DNA of 37,363 nt from the NCBI GenBank assembly GCA_034664165.1, contig JAXDIE010000017.1, forward strand, positions 1 through 37,363, written 5' to 3'. The position numbers and the translations under genes were made by a program. This DNA is from JACCVG01 sp034664165. GTDB lineage: Bacteria; Actinomycetota; Thermoleophilia; Solirubrobacterales; Thermoleophilaceae. A model generated the notes under the pieces. It was given only the letters and a program-made list of their open reading frames with translations, was not told the DNA's origin and did not search any database. Below are positions 1 through 6,630 of this stretch, piece by piece (the stretch's first letter is position 1; the number at the start of each line of letters is the position of its first letter).

Positions 1-43
1 TCCGGTTGCCCCGGTCAGAAGGATCACTAGGCCAGAGCGTAGC

Positions 44-49
44 TATCAT
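44..49 (+). promoter_or_regulatory. -10-like hexamer of the ferredoxin gene
   Basis: TATCAT fits TAnnnT and ends 7 nt before the ATG at 57. No Shine-Dalgarno precedes that ATG, so a leaderless transcript is the simplest reading. This favours the start at 57 over the in-frame ATGs at 6 and 48. Confidence 0.4.
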
Positions 50-56
50 GCGCGCG

Positions 57-320
57 ATGGCTTACGTGATCGCACAGCCCTGTATCGGGCAGAAGGACAA
101 CTCGTGTGTCGAGGTGTGCCCGGTGGATTGCATCCATCCCACGCCCGACGAGCCCGACTACGACAAGGTCGAGATGCTCTACATCGATCCCGATGAGTGC
201 ATCGACTGCGATGCCTGTGTCGAGGCCTGCCCCGTCGACGCCTGTTTCGCCGAGGACCAGCTTCCGGCCGAATGGGCCAACTTCACGCAGGTCAACGCCG
301 AGTACTACGCCTCGAAGTAG
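57..320 (+). CDS. 7Fe (3Fe-4S/4Fe-4S) ferredoxin, FdxA/FdxC type
   Basis: This 87-residue electron carrier has the Cys pattern of 7Fe ferredoxins. Cys9, Cys17 and Cys58 would hold the 3Fe-4S cluster, and Cys21, Cys48, Cys51 and Cys54 the 4Fe-4S cluster. Gln12 sits where an 8Fe ferredoxin has its second Cys, which is what makes a 3Fe-4S site. The two CPVD stretches after the cluster ligands and the acidic C-terminal half are family hallmarks. Such soluble cytosolic ferredoxins pass electrons between oxidoreductases, often P450s or central-metabolism enzymes, but the partner cannot be read here. The reading frame stays open upstream to position 6. I chose the ATG at 57 because homologues begin with a short MAYVI-like strand and a -10-like hexamer lies just upstream. 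Confidence 0.93.
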   Translation: MAYVIAQPCIGQKDNSCVEVCPVDCIHPTPDEPDYDKVEMLYIDPDECIDCDACVEACPVDACFAEDQLPAEWANFTQVNAEYYASK

Positions 321-441
321 CTGAGGCTAAGCCTGCGTTAAGCACGCGACGGGTCGGAGTAGGGGGTTTACCCCCGGGTACCCACGGCTGCCGCCGGCGC
401 CCTGCGCTGAGCGGAAACCCGGAACCCCAAGGAGGGACCTC

Positions 442-948
442 ATGACATCCAGGATCCGAGCGATCCTCAATCCATCGATGGCCGTTGCGCTTGTAGCGCT
501 CTTCGCAGCTGTCGGTGGTGGCAGTGCCATGGCGCTCAGCGGCAATAACACTGTCTCTTCAGGCGACATCAAGCCCGATGCCGTCAAGTCGAGTGACATC
601 AACAATGGCGGCGTCAGGTTCGAAGACCTCGGCTCCGATGCGATAAGCCCCAGGGCTTCGGGCTCGTTCAACCCGCTCGGAGTGCTCGCGGCCACGTTCC
701 CGCCGTCGGGGATCGCGCAGGGCAATCTGATCAAGCCCAACGCAACGACGGGTCAGTACTGCGTCGTCGGCCTGCCGTTCACGCCGCGGACCGCTGTGGC
801 GCAGGACGGTGCAAGCCCGTTCGACGACATCGTCTCGGTGGTGCCAGGCACCGTGGGCGCGTGCCCGCCCGAGACGCAGATCACGATCCGGATCACGGAC
901 AACGCAGGCGGAGCCGCGAACTCCGGGTTCAACCTGCTCGTCTTCTAG
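442..948 (+). CDS. secreted protein of unknown function with actinobacterial NPS-VALFxAxGGG leader
   Basis: This 168-residue protein has an unusual start: a basic N-terminus, the phrase NPSMAVALVALFAAVGGG, then the mature chain. That leader style recurs in many Thermoleophilia secreted proteins, often followed by 'DIKxxxVKSSDI' spacer repeats; here the repeats read SGDIKPDAVKSSDI at residues ~40-53. The remainder is Ser/Gly/Pro-rich with two Cys (about residues 109 and 140) that could form a disulfide. A strong Shine-Dalgarno (GGAGGG, 431-436) lies 5 nt before the ATG. No catalytic motif is visible. It is probably exported or surface-associated, but no function can be assigned. Confidence 0.75.
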   Translation: MTSRIRAILNPSMAVALVALFAAVGGGSAMALSGNNTVSSGDIKPDAVKSSDINNGGVRFEDLGSDAISPRASGSFNPLGVLAATFPPSGIAQGNLIKPNATTGQYCVVGLPFTPRTAVAQDGASPFDDIVSVVPGTVGACPPETQITIRITDNAGGAANSGFNLLVF

Positions 949-961
949 ACGAGGGGCCGGG

Positions 962-2125
962 TCAGCCGGTGGCCATCGGCAATGCCGTGCCCGTTACGGG
1001 CGCGGGCGCCGGTTCCATCGGCTGGCCGCTGGCCGCCTGGAACACACCAAGGCTCTGTGGGGTGGCGGCGATGATGCCGCGGGCCGCATGGAGAATCGCC
1101 TGTGAGGCCGGTGAGTCCGGATCCTCGAGAACCAGGGGCGTGCCGTTGTCGGCAGCCAGCCTGAGCTCCTCCTGAAGCGGGACCTTGCCTAGCAGGGGCA
1201 CGTCCAGCTCCTCGGCCAGCTCCTCGCCGCCGCCTTCGCCAAAGATCGCGACACGCTCGCCACTGGGGGTCACGTAGCCGGACATGTTCTCGATCACGCC
1301 GAGAAGCCCAAGGTTGAACTGCTGGGCCATCTCGGCCGAGCGCTTGGCCACCTTCTGGGCCGCGGGCTGAGGCGTGGTCACGAGCAGGAACTGTGCCTGC
1401 GGGAGAAGCTGGGCCAGCGTCATGGACACGTCACCCGTGCCTGGGGGCAGGTCGATCAGCAGGTAGTCGAGCTCACCCCACGCCACGTCCTCGAGGAACT
1501 GGCGGATGGCCTTGTGGAGCATCGGGCCCCTCCAGACGATCGCCTTGTCCTGCTCGGACAGGAAGAACTCGATCGAGATGACCTTGAGGCCACCGGGCGC
1601 ATCCAGAGGAAGGATCTTGCGATCGGCCGAAATCGACGGCTTGCCGTGCACTCCGAGCATGCGGGGAACGGAGTAGCCCCACACGTCGGCATCCATGACA
1701 GCCGCGCGCTTGCCCTGGGCCTGCAGTGCGGCCGCCAGATTGGTGGTCAGCGTGGACTTGCCCACGCCGCCCTTGCCGGAGCCGACACAGATCACGTTCT
1801 TGACCGCCGCTAGTGCGCCCTCGGGAAGCCCGCCCTGGCGACCCAGTCGCTCCTGGAGGCCCTGCTTCTCCTGTGCCGAGAGCACGTCGAAGCCCACGTT
1901 GACCTGCTGGACCCCCTCGAGTGCTCCCACCGATGTTGCGACCGCCTCCTCGAAATGCGAGCGGATGGGGCATCCGGCCGTTGTCAGCGAGACCACGACG
2001 TCGACGCGGGCGCCGTCGTCGAAGAAGTCGATGGACCGCACCATTCCCAGCTCCACGATGTCCTTGCGGAGCTCGGGATCGATAACGGCACGAAGAGCGT
2101 CTGTGACCTGTTCTTTGGTGGGCAT
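962..2125 (-). CDS. Mrp/NBP35-family P-loop ATPase, iron-sulfur cluster carrier
   Basis: This 387-residue protein has an N-terminal MIP18/DUF59 domain (residues ~5-80, with the TxxGCP motif) followed by a ParA/MinD-like ATPase domain. The deviant Walker A, GKGGVGKS, lies at about 117-124. Later motifs include DADVWGYS, DLPPGTGD and ENMSG. Family members bind and transfer Fe-S clusters to apoproteins in the cytosol. The stretch after ENMSG (YVTPSGERVAIFG) has no CxxC, which many Mrp proteins use to bridge a cluster at the dimer interface. If it carries a cluster, other ligands must do so. I chose the ATG at 2125 (MPTKEQV) over 2155 because it fits the family N-terminus and a CAGAAT hexamer lies 9 nt upstream. 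Confidence 0.92.
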   Translation of the reverse strand: MPTKEQVTDALRAVIDPELRKDIVELGMVRSIDFFDDGARVDVVVSLTTAGCPIRSHFEEAVATSVGALEGVQQVNVGFDVLSAQEKQGLQERLGRQGGLPEGALAAVKNVICVGSGKGGVGKSTLTTNLAAALQAQGKRAAVMDADVWGYSVPRMLGVHGKPSISADRKILPLDAPGGLKVISIEFFLSEQDKAIVWRGPMLHKAIRQFLEDVAWGELDYLLIDLPPGTGDVSMTLAQLLPQAQFLLVTTPQPAAQKVAKRSAEMAQQFNLGLLGVIENMSGYVTPSGERVAIFGEGGGEELAEELDVPLLGKVPLQEELRLAADNGTPLVLEDPDSPASQAILHAARGIIAATPQSLGVFQAASGQPMEPAPAPVTGTALPMATG

Positions 2126-2170
2126 GTGAAAACGATTCTGGCAAAGACTGGCCATCGGCCGGTTAAAGAG

Positions 2171-2198
2171 AAAGACGGGGCCCGAAGGCCCCGTCTTT
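2171..2198 (-). terminator. intrinsic terminator with UUCG tetraloop
   Basis: A perfect 12-bp inverted repeat (AAAGACGGGGCC / GGCCCCGTCTTT) encloses a 4-nt loop. On the minus strand the loop reads TTCG closed by C-G, the highly stable C(UUCG)G tetraloop. The T-rich stretch CTTTCTCTTT follows in that direction. It sits about 90 nt after the stop of the coiled-coil gene at 2290-2751 and before the Mrp gene. Confidence 0.85.
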
Positions 2199-2221
2199 CG
2201 AGGGAGGAGAGAGTTACTGCA

Positions 2222-2246
2222 CTGCCGGCGGATATGAGGCCGGCAG
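2222..2246. repeat. 8-bp inverted repeat between terminator and stop codon
   Basis: CTGCCGGC (2222-2229) and GCCGGCAG (2239-2246) form a perfect stem with a 9-nt loop in the 3' untranslated region of the coiled-coil gene. It could protect the transcript 3' end or help termination. There is no T tract beside it. Confidence 0.4.
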
Positions 2247-2289
2247 ACTCACCCGTTCCCGTCTCTCGGCGGGGCGGGGGAAACTTGGC

Positions 2290-2751
2290 TTACGCCAGGC
2301 TCTTGACCTGCTCCTGAACGTCCTTCACCAGCGACTCGGCGTTGGTGCGAGCGGTCTTGGTGCGGGCCTCGACGTCCTTGCGAACCTGCTTGACCTGCTT
2401 CTCGAGGGTCGTGCGGTTCTTCTTGACGGTCGTCTCGGCTGCACGGCGACGCTGACGCAGCTCACGCTCGACACGGGTCCGGGTGCGCTTCACTTCGCGC
2501 TGGACCTTGTTGCGGGCGGTGGTGCCGCGACGCTCGAAACGCTTGATCTCCTTCTCACGACCAACCTTGGTCTGGAAAGGCTTGACAGCGTCGACGACGC
2601 CGTCACGGGCGATCAGGGCGGCGCCAACGGGCACCAGCACGACGCGCTCGGCCTGCTCGACGACGGCCTCGACGACCGTGGGCTCGGGCTTGGGAGCGGG
2701 GGCTGCCTTCTTGGCAGCCGGCTTACGAGTTGAAGTCTTGGTTGCGGCCAT
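2290..2751 (-). CDS. Lys/Ala-rich basic coiled-coil protein, possibly nucleoid- or envelope-associated
   Basis: This 153-residue protein starts with a Lys/Ala/Pro-rich tail resembling histone-H1 or HBHA tails (KPAAKKAAPAPKPEP, residues ~10-24). A short hydrophobic stretch follows (VVLVPVGAALIA, ~37-48), then a long, very basic helix predicted to form a coiled coil (~65-150) packed with Arg/Lys heptads. There are no cysteines and no enzyme motifs. The ATG at 2751 has a GGAGGA Shine-Dalgarno about 10 nt upstream on the minus strand, so the longer frame to 2826 is not used. The gene has a good promoter and its own terminator, so it is monocistronic and may be well expressed. Nucleic-acid or polyanion binding is inferred from charge only. 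Confidence 0.8.
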   Translation of the reverse strand: MAATKTSTRKPAAKKAAPAPKPEPTVVEAVVEQAERVVLVPVGAALIARDGVVDAVKPFQTKVGREKEIKRFERRGTTARNKVQREVKRTRTRVERELRQRRRAAETTVKKNRTTLEKQVKQVRKDVEARTKTARTNAESLVKDVQEQVKSLA

Positions 2752-2809
2752 GTGGAACGAATCCTCCATCTGTCTGGACTTGAATCTTATTAGTTCTAAC
2801 GTCGGTAAG

Positions 2810-2837
2810 TGTATACCATCGAACACTTGTACGTAAA
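2810..2837 (-). promoter_or_regulatory. sigma-70-type promoter of the coiled-coil gene
   Basis: On the minus strand TTTACG (2837-2832) and TATACA (2815-2810) are separated by 16 nt, and the -10 is extended by TGG. This leaves a leader of about 50 nt with a clear Shine-Dalgarno. The region is visibly AT-richer than its surroundings. Confidence 0.55.
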
Positions 2838-2892
2838 CCCCCCTCTCGGGATGGTTACGCGAATACGTAGAAAAGCCGTGAACTACGCGGGT

Positions 2893-3942
2893 CTACGCGA
2901 CGGCGGGAAGGCTGCCCGTGCGGCGCAACCAGGCCGCCGGGCGTGACAGCTCACTCAGGCTCGGAAGCGACTGGGGCGAATCCCAGACGCGATTGAGGGC
3001 CTCGATGCCCTCGGCGGCCACGACGGCGTCGCAGAACCGCTTGCCGACCTCGTACTGCCGCATCTTGAGATCGAAGCCCAGCAGGCGCTGAAGGATCCGC
3101 TCCGGAGTGGAGCGGCCGGCCCTGCGGGCGTCCATCGAGTCGCGCAGGCCGGCGTACTCGGGCAGGACGTTTTCTCCCACCGCATCCATCACGTGCTCGG
3201 AGTAGCCCTCGACGACCGCCATGGCCGCCTGCACCGAATCCATGATCTTGCGCTGCTCCCCGTTCTGGATCAACGCCATAAGCCCGCCCTCTCGATAGGT
3301 CGCATAGAGCTTGGCCGGGTCGGGGAAGGACGGCATGGCGCCGGCGCCGCCGCGATTGATCTGAACATCGAGGGTCTTGATGTAGCGGCGCATCAGGTCG
3401 CCCAGGTGCTCACGCAGCCACGGCACGCCCGTGAACTGGAGCACGTGGGTCACCTCGTGCAGCGCGACCCAGCGGAGGAAGCTGTCGGAGTCCACGCCCA
3501 TGCTCTGCACCGCGCCCGCGAGGTTCGGCTCGACGAACAGAAGGCGGGGCTTGGTGTCGGGCGTTAGCAGCGAGAGCTCGAACTGGCCCAGCACACGTTG
3601 CGACATGTAGCCCACCACGAGCCCGACTTCGGCGGCAAGCGTGGCCCCTGCGGCCATTCGCAGCGCGGTCGAGAGAGGGCCTGCCTTGCCCAGGCGACGA
3701 TCCAGCTTTCCCGTCACAGGGTCCAGCAGCTCGCTCAGCGTGACCAGGTTGATCTCCGCCCACTCCTCGCGGCTGATCACCTCGCCCCTGGGAATCTCGC
3801 CCGCCGCGGTCAGGCCCGTGTAGCCACCGACGTGGACGATCGCGTCGTCGGCCATCGAGGCCAGATCGGCGTCGAGCGAACGGGATGGCGCCCGCCCGGC
3901 GGCGTAACGCGCGATCTGCCCCGCCAGGGTCCAGTCAACCAT
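2893..3942 (-). CDS. DUF2342-family putative zinc metalloprotease (F420-biosynthesis-associated type)
   Basis: This 349-residue protein carries the zinc-binding motif HEVTH at residues 162-166 in a helix (WVALHEVTHVLQF). It matches the actinobacterial DUF2342 'zinc-dependent metalloprotease / coenzyme F420-associated' family in length and in its opening VDWTLAG-like start. It has no signal peptide, so it is probably cytosolic. The substrate is unknown in the family. It is the last gene of the end-joining operon, starting 19 nt after the polymerase stop codon, so it is likely co-transcribed with Ku and LigD. The longer frame to 4020 overlaps the polymerase and is not conserved-looking. Peptidase activity is inferred from HEXXH alone. 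Confidence 0.85.
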   Translation of the reverse strand: MVDWTLAGQIARYAAGRAPSRSLDADLASMADDAIVHVGGYTGLTAAGEIPRGEVISREEWAEINLVTLSELLDPVTGKLDRRLGKAGPLSTALRMAAGATLAAEVGLVVGYMSQRVLGQFELSLLTPDTKPRLLFVEPNLAGAVQSMGVDSDSFLRWVALHEVTHVLQFTGVPWLREHLGDLMRRYIKTLDVQINRGGAGAMPSFPDPAKLYATYREGGLMALIQNGEQRKIMDSVQAAMAVVEGYSEHVMDAVGENVLPEYAGLRDSMDARRAGRSTPERILQRLLGFDLKMRQYEVGKRFCDAVVAAEGIEALNRVWDSPQSLPSLSELSRPAAWLRRTGSLPAVA

Positions 3943-3961
3943 TGGGAAACAGTAGCGAGAG

Positions 3962-4876
3962 CTAGAGGTCGGGAAGCTGCTGTACGAGCTCGGCCACCGG
4001 GGCGAACAGGTCGCCAACATCGTCTACCCGCTCGAGCAGCTCGCCTGCCTGGAAGCGCGCGGCCTCCGGGTCGCGATCCTCCGTCAGGGCCTCCACCTCG
4101 TCCCAGGAGAGCGGTGCCGACACGGTGGGCTGGGCGGTGGCGCGCAGCGAGTAGACCGAGACGGTGGTCTTGTAGCGGTCGTTCTGGCTCCAGTCCATGA
4201 ACACCTTGCCCCCGCGCAGCTCCTTCTTCATCTTCGACACCACCAACTCGGGATGCTGGCGCTCGAGCATCTGGGCGAGCGAGCGCGAGACCGACTTGGT
4301 CTGGTCGTAGGTGGCCTTCTTGTTGTTCAGGGGCACATACACCTGCATGCCCTTCGAGCCCGAAGCCTTGGGGAAGCACTCGAGCTTGAGCTCGCTGAAC
4401 ACCTCGCGCAGGATCAGTGCCACCTCCGCGCACTCGACGATCGTGGCCGGCGGGCCCGGGTCCAGGTCGAAGGCCAGCACCGTGGGGCGGCCTGTGTCCT
4501 TGGCCAGCGAGAGCGAGGGGTGCATCTCCAGGTCGGCCATGTTGGCCAGCCACACGAGCGTCGGGAGGTCGTCGGCCAGGATGTAGTCGATCACCCGGCC
4601 GTCGCGGTGGCCTTCGACCGAGACGCTCTGGACCCAATCAGGCGCGTGCTTGGGACGCTGCTTCTCGTAGAAGTACTTCTCATCCACCCCGTTGGGGTAG
4701 CGCTTCATGGTCAAGGGGCGCCCGCGCAGATGGGGCAGCAGGACCGGAGCGATCCGCGTGTAGTAGTCGATGACCTGGCCCTTGGTGAACCCAGTCTCGG
4801 GGTACAGGACCTTGTCGAGGTTGGACAGGGAGAGCCGGCGGCCCTCGACCTGGACCTCCACGCGCCTCCCTGGCAC
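3962..4876 (-). CDS. LigD-type primase-polymerase (PolDom) of NHEJ, stand-alone
   Basis: This 304-residue protein is the polymerase module of LigD as a separate gene. It fills gaps and adds nucleotides, with a preference for ribonucleotides, during Ku-dependent end joining. It shows the N-terminal KVLYPETG-type block, the catalytic FDLDPG pair of Asp residues (about 136-138), the SGSKG loop (about 172-176) and the third metal-binding Asp in VFMDWSQN (~228). In the loop the sequence is SGSKGMQ, with Gln where well-studied PolDoms have a phosphate-contacting His. The start is GTG at 4876, 6 nt after the Ku stop codon, implying translational coupling with Ku. Confidence 0.93.
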   Translation of the reverse strand: MPGRRVEVQVEGRRLSLSNLDKVLYPETGFTKGQVIDYYTRIAPVLLPHLRGRPLTMKRYPNGVDEKYFYEKQRPKHAPDWVQSVSVEGHRDGRVIDYILADDLPTLVWLANMADLEMHPSLSLAKDTGRPTVLAFDLDPGPPATIVECAEVALILREVFSELKLECFPKASGSKGMQVYVPLNNKKATYDQTKSVSRSLAQMLERQHPELVVSKMKKELRGGKVFMDWSQNDRYKTTVSVYSLRATAQPTVSAPLSWDEVEALTEDRDPEAARFQAGELLERVDDVGDLFAPVAELVQQLPDL

Positions 4877-4882
4877 GCGCGC

Positions 4883-5788
4883 CTACTTCTTGGAAGCGGC
4901 GGTGGCGCGCTTCTTGGCGGCCGGCTTCTTCGCCGCCGGCTTCTTCGCCGTGGCCTTGGACTTGGCCGACGGCTTCTTCGCGGCGGGCTGGGCGCCACCG
5001 CCGCGCTCCTTTGCGGCGGCCACGCTGGCCTCGAGTGCGGCCATCAGGTCCGGGACCTCGCTGACCTCCTCCTCCTCCTCGGTGCTCACGCTGATCTCCT
5101 GGCCCGCGGCCTTGCGGTCGATCATGTCGAGCACGGCCTCGCGGTACTCGTCGCGATACTTGCCGGGCTCGAAGTCGCCCGAGAGAGACTCGATCAGCTG
5201 CTGGGCCATCTTGACCTCGCTGGCCGAAGCCTCGGCCTTGGCGTCGGGAAGATCGTCGAGGTTCTCCGGCGGCACGACCTCGTCGGCGAAGAGCATCGTG
5301 GTCATGCCCAGCACGCCGCCCTCCATCGGGCGGATGAGGGTCAAGCTCTCCTTGGAGCGGATGACCACGCGGGCGATGGCCACCTTGTTGGCCTCGCGCA
5401 TGGCCTCGAACAAGAGGTTGTACGGCTTGTCGGCACCGCGATCGGGGGCCAAGTAGTACGGGTGGTCGTAGTAGATCGGGTCGATCTGGTCCTGATCCAC
5501 GAACTCCTGGATGTCGATCGTCCTGGTCTTCTTGGGGTCGAGTGCGTCGAGCTCCTCGGGCTTGATCACCACGTAACGGTCCTTGGCGATCTCGAAGCCC
5601 TTGACGATCTTCTCGAAGGGCACCTCCTCGCCGGTCTTCGCAGACACGCGCTTCTGCTGGATGCGCGCACCCGTCTCCTCTTCGAGCTGGTTGAAGCGGA
5701 CGGTCTTCTTGTTTACGGCGCTGAAGAGCTTCACGGGCACGTTGACGAGCCCGAAGCTGATTGCGCCGCTCCAGATTGCGCGAGCCAT
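4883..5788 (-). CDS. ku: Ku, bacterial NHEJ DNA-end-binding protein
   Basis: This 301-residue protein opens with MARAIWSGAISFGLVNVPVKL-like sequence, the signature of bacterial Ku. A Ku core (~10-230) is followed by an acidic linker (EEEEEVSEV) and a Lys/Ala-rich tail (~270-301, repeated AKKPAAKK). Homodimeric Ku rings bind double-strand ends and recruit LigD. Lys-rich tails of this kind are known in some bacterial Ku proteins and modulate DNA binding and threading. It is followed after 6 nt by the NHEJ polymerase. A 57-nt gap upstream is the widest within the operon and could hold a secondary promoter. I chose the ATG at 5788; the frame to 5821 adds 11 residues not typical of Ku. Confidence 0.96.
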   Translation of the reverse strand: MARAIWSGAISFGLVNVPVKLFSAVNKKTVRFNQLEEETGARIQQKRVSAKTGEEVPFEKIVKGFEIAKDRYVVIKPEELDALDPKKTRTIDIQEFVDQDQIDPIYYDHPYYLAPDRGADKPYNLLFEAMREANKVAIARVVIRSKESLTLIRPMEGGVLGMTTMLFADEVVPPENLDDLPDAKAEASASEVKMAQQLIESLSGDFEPGKYRDEYREAVLDMIDRKAAGQEISVSTEEEEEVSEVPDLMAALEASVAAAKERGGGAQPAAKKPSAKSKATAKKPAAKKPAAKKRATAASKK

Positions 5789-5845
5789 GGGCTGTTTATT
5801 ACCGCATCGGGGCCATTTCACCCACCAGCGGGAAAGAAGTTGCCG

Positions 5846-6235
5846 CTATTCGACCAGCCCGGCAGCCTGGCGAGCTTCGGTCTCTTGGTGTGGGAGGAAC
5901 GCCTGTACGCGAACCACACGATCGTCGCCGTCGAATGTGAAGACGGTGAACAGGATCATCTCCATCTCGATTCCACTGCCGGCCCCGCGCGCCTTGGCGA
6001 GCTGGCGGACCAGGACCCTCTCGCCGCAGGATTCTACGTCGACCAGGGTCACCGCCATCGCCTCAAACGCGTCGGGCTCCATCCATTGCCGGTAGGCGCT
6101 AACCCCCCTGATCGGCTCCCGGCCATCAACGGGCTGGTACTCGATCTCCGGGTGTGCGTGACCCACGGCGGCGTCGAAATCCTGCCGATTGAAGGCCTCG
6201 TACGAACGGCGGACGATCTCGAGCCTGTCGGTCAC
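5846..6235 (-). CDS. SnoaL-like (NTF2-fold) protein, second of a tandem pair
   Basis: This 129-residue protein begins MTDRLEIVRRSYEAFN and has the SnoaL/NTF2-like pattern: an N-terminal helix, AHPEIEY, then alternating strands ending in RVQAFLP. It is a clear paralogue of the gene just upstream, sharing most of the first 33 residues, the ARGAGSGIEM block and the C-terminal FLP-EARxxAGL tail. Its ATG overlaps the upstream stop by 4 nt (ATGA), so the two are translationally coupled. The fold serves as small-molecule-binding or isomerase domains, and no substrate can be read from the sequence. Its place between LigD and Ku in one operon is unusual. Confidence 0.85.
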   Translation of the reverse strand: MTDRLEIVRRSYEAFNRQDFDAAVGHAHPEIEYQPVDGREPIRGVSAYRQWMEPDAFEAMAVTLVDVESCGERVLVRQLAKARGAGSGIEMEMILFTVFTFDGDDRVVRVQAFLPHQETEARQAAGLVE

Positions 6236-6621
6236 CCCGCGAGCCCCGCAACCCGGCGCGCCTCGGCCTCCTCGCGCGGGAGGAAGGTCTGGACCCGGAT
6301 GACGAGATCGTCCTCGTCGAACGTCCAGACGTTGAACGAGATGACGTCCATCTCGATGCCGCTGCCGGCTCCGCGGGCCTGGGCCCGCTGGCGGACGAAC
6401 ACCATGTCACCGCTGACCTCGATGTCGATCGGCGTGACCACCAGGTCCGCGAACGCGTCCGGCTGCATGAACGCCCGCCAGGCGTCGGGACCGACGAGCG
6501 AGCCCAGACCGCTGACGCGCACGTACTCGATCTCCGGGTGGGCGTGGGTCAGTGCCGTGTCGAAATCCTGCTGATTGAAAGCGTGGTAGGAGCGGCGGAC
6601 GATCTCGAGCCTGTCGGTCAC
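6232..6621 (-). CDS. SnoaL-like (NTF2-fold) protein, first of a tandem pair
   Basis: This 129-residue paralogue starts MTDRLEIVRRSYHAFN and has the same length and block order as the following gene. It begins 9 nt after the LigD stop codon, so it is almost certainly in the LigD/Ku transcript. The predicted NTF2-like cone fold has a central pocket. Aromatic residues (for example VWTF near the third strand) differ between the two copies, suggesting different ligands or a heterodimer. Neither copy has a signal peptide. Function is unknown; operon membership is the only clue to a role. Confidence 0.85.
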   Translation of the reverse strand: MTDRLEIVRRSYHAFNQQDFDTALTHAHPEIEYVRVSGLGSLVGPDAWRAFMQPDAFADLVVTPIDIEVSGDMVFVRQRAQARGAGSGIEMDVISFNVWTFDEDDLVIRVQTFLPREEAEARRVAGLAG

Positions 6622-6630
6622 CGGACAGTT

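Noticed and set aside
2819..2834. LexA/SOS-box-like sequence TCGAAC-N4-GTACGT
   Set aside because: The left half fits the actinobacterial SOS box but the right half has three mismatches to GTTCGA, so it is not convincing.
4253..6574. Very long plus-strand open frame (773 codons) opposite Ku and the NHEJ polymerase
   Set aside because: It is antisense to two well-supported genes, its product is a Leu/Gly/His-rich low-complexity chain with no motifs, and long antisense frames are expected at this GC content.
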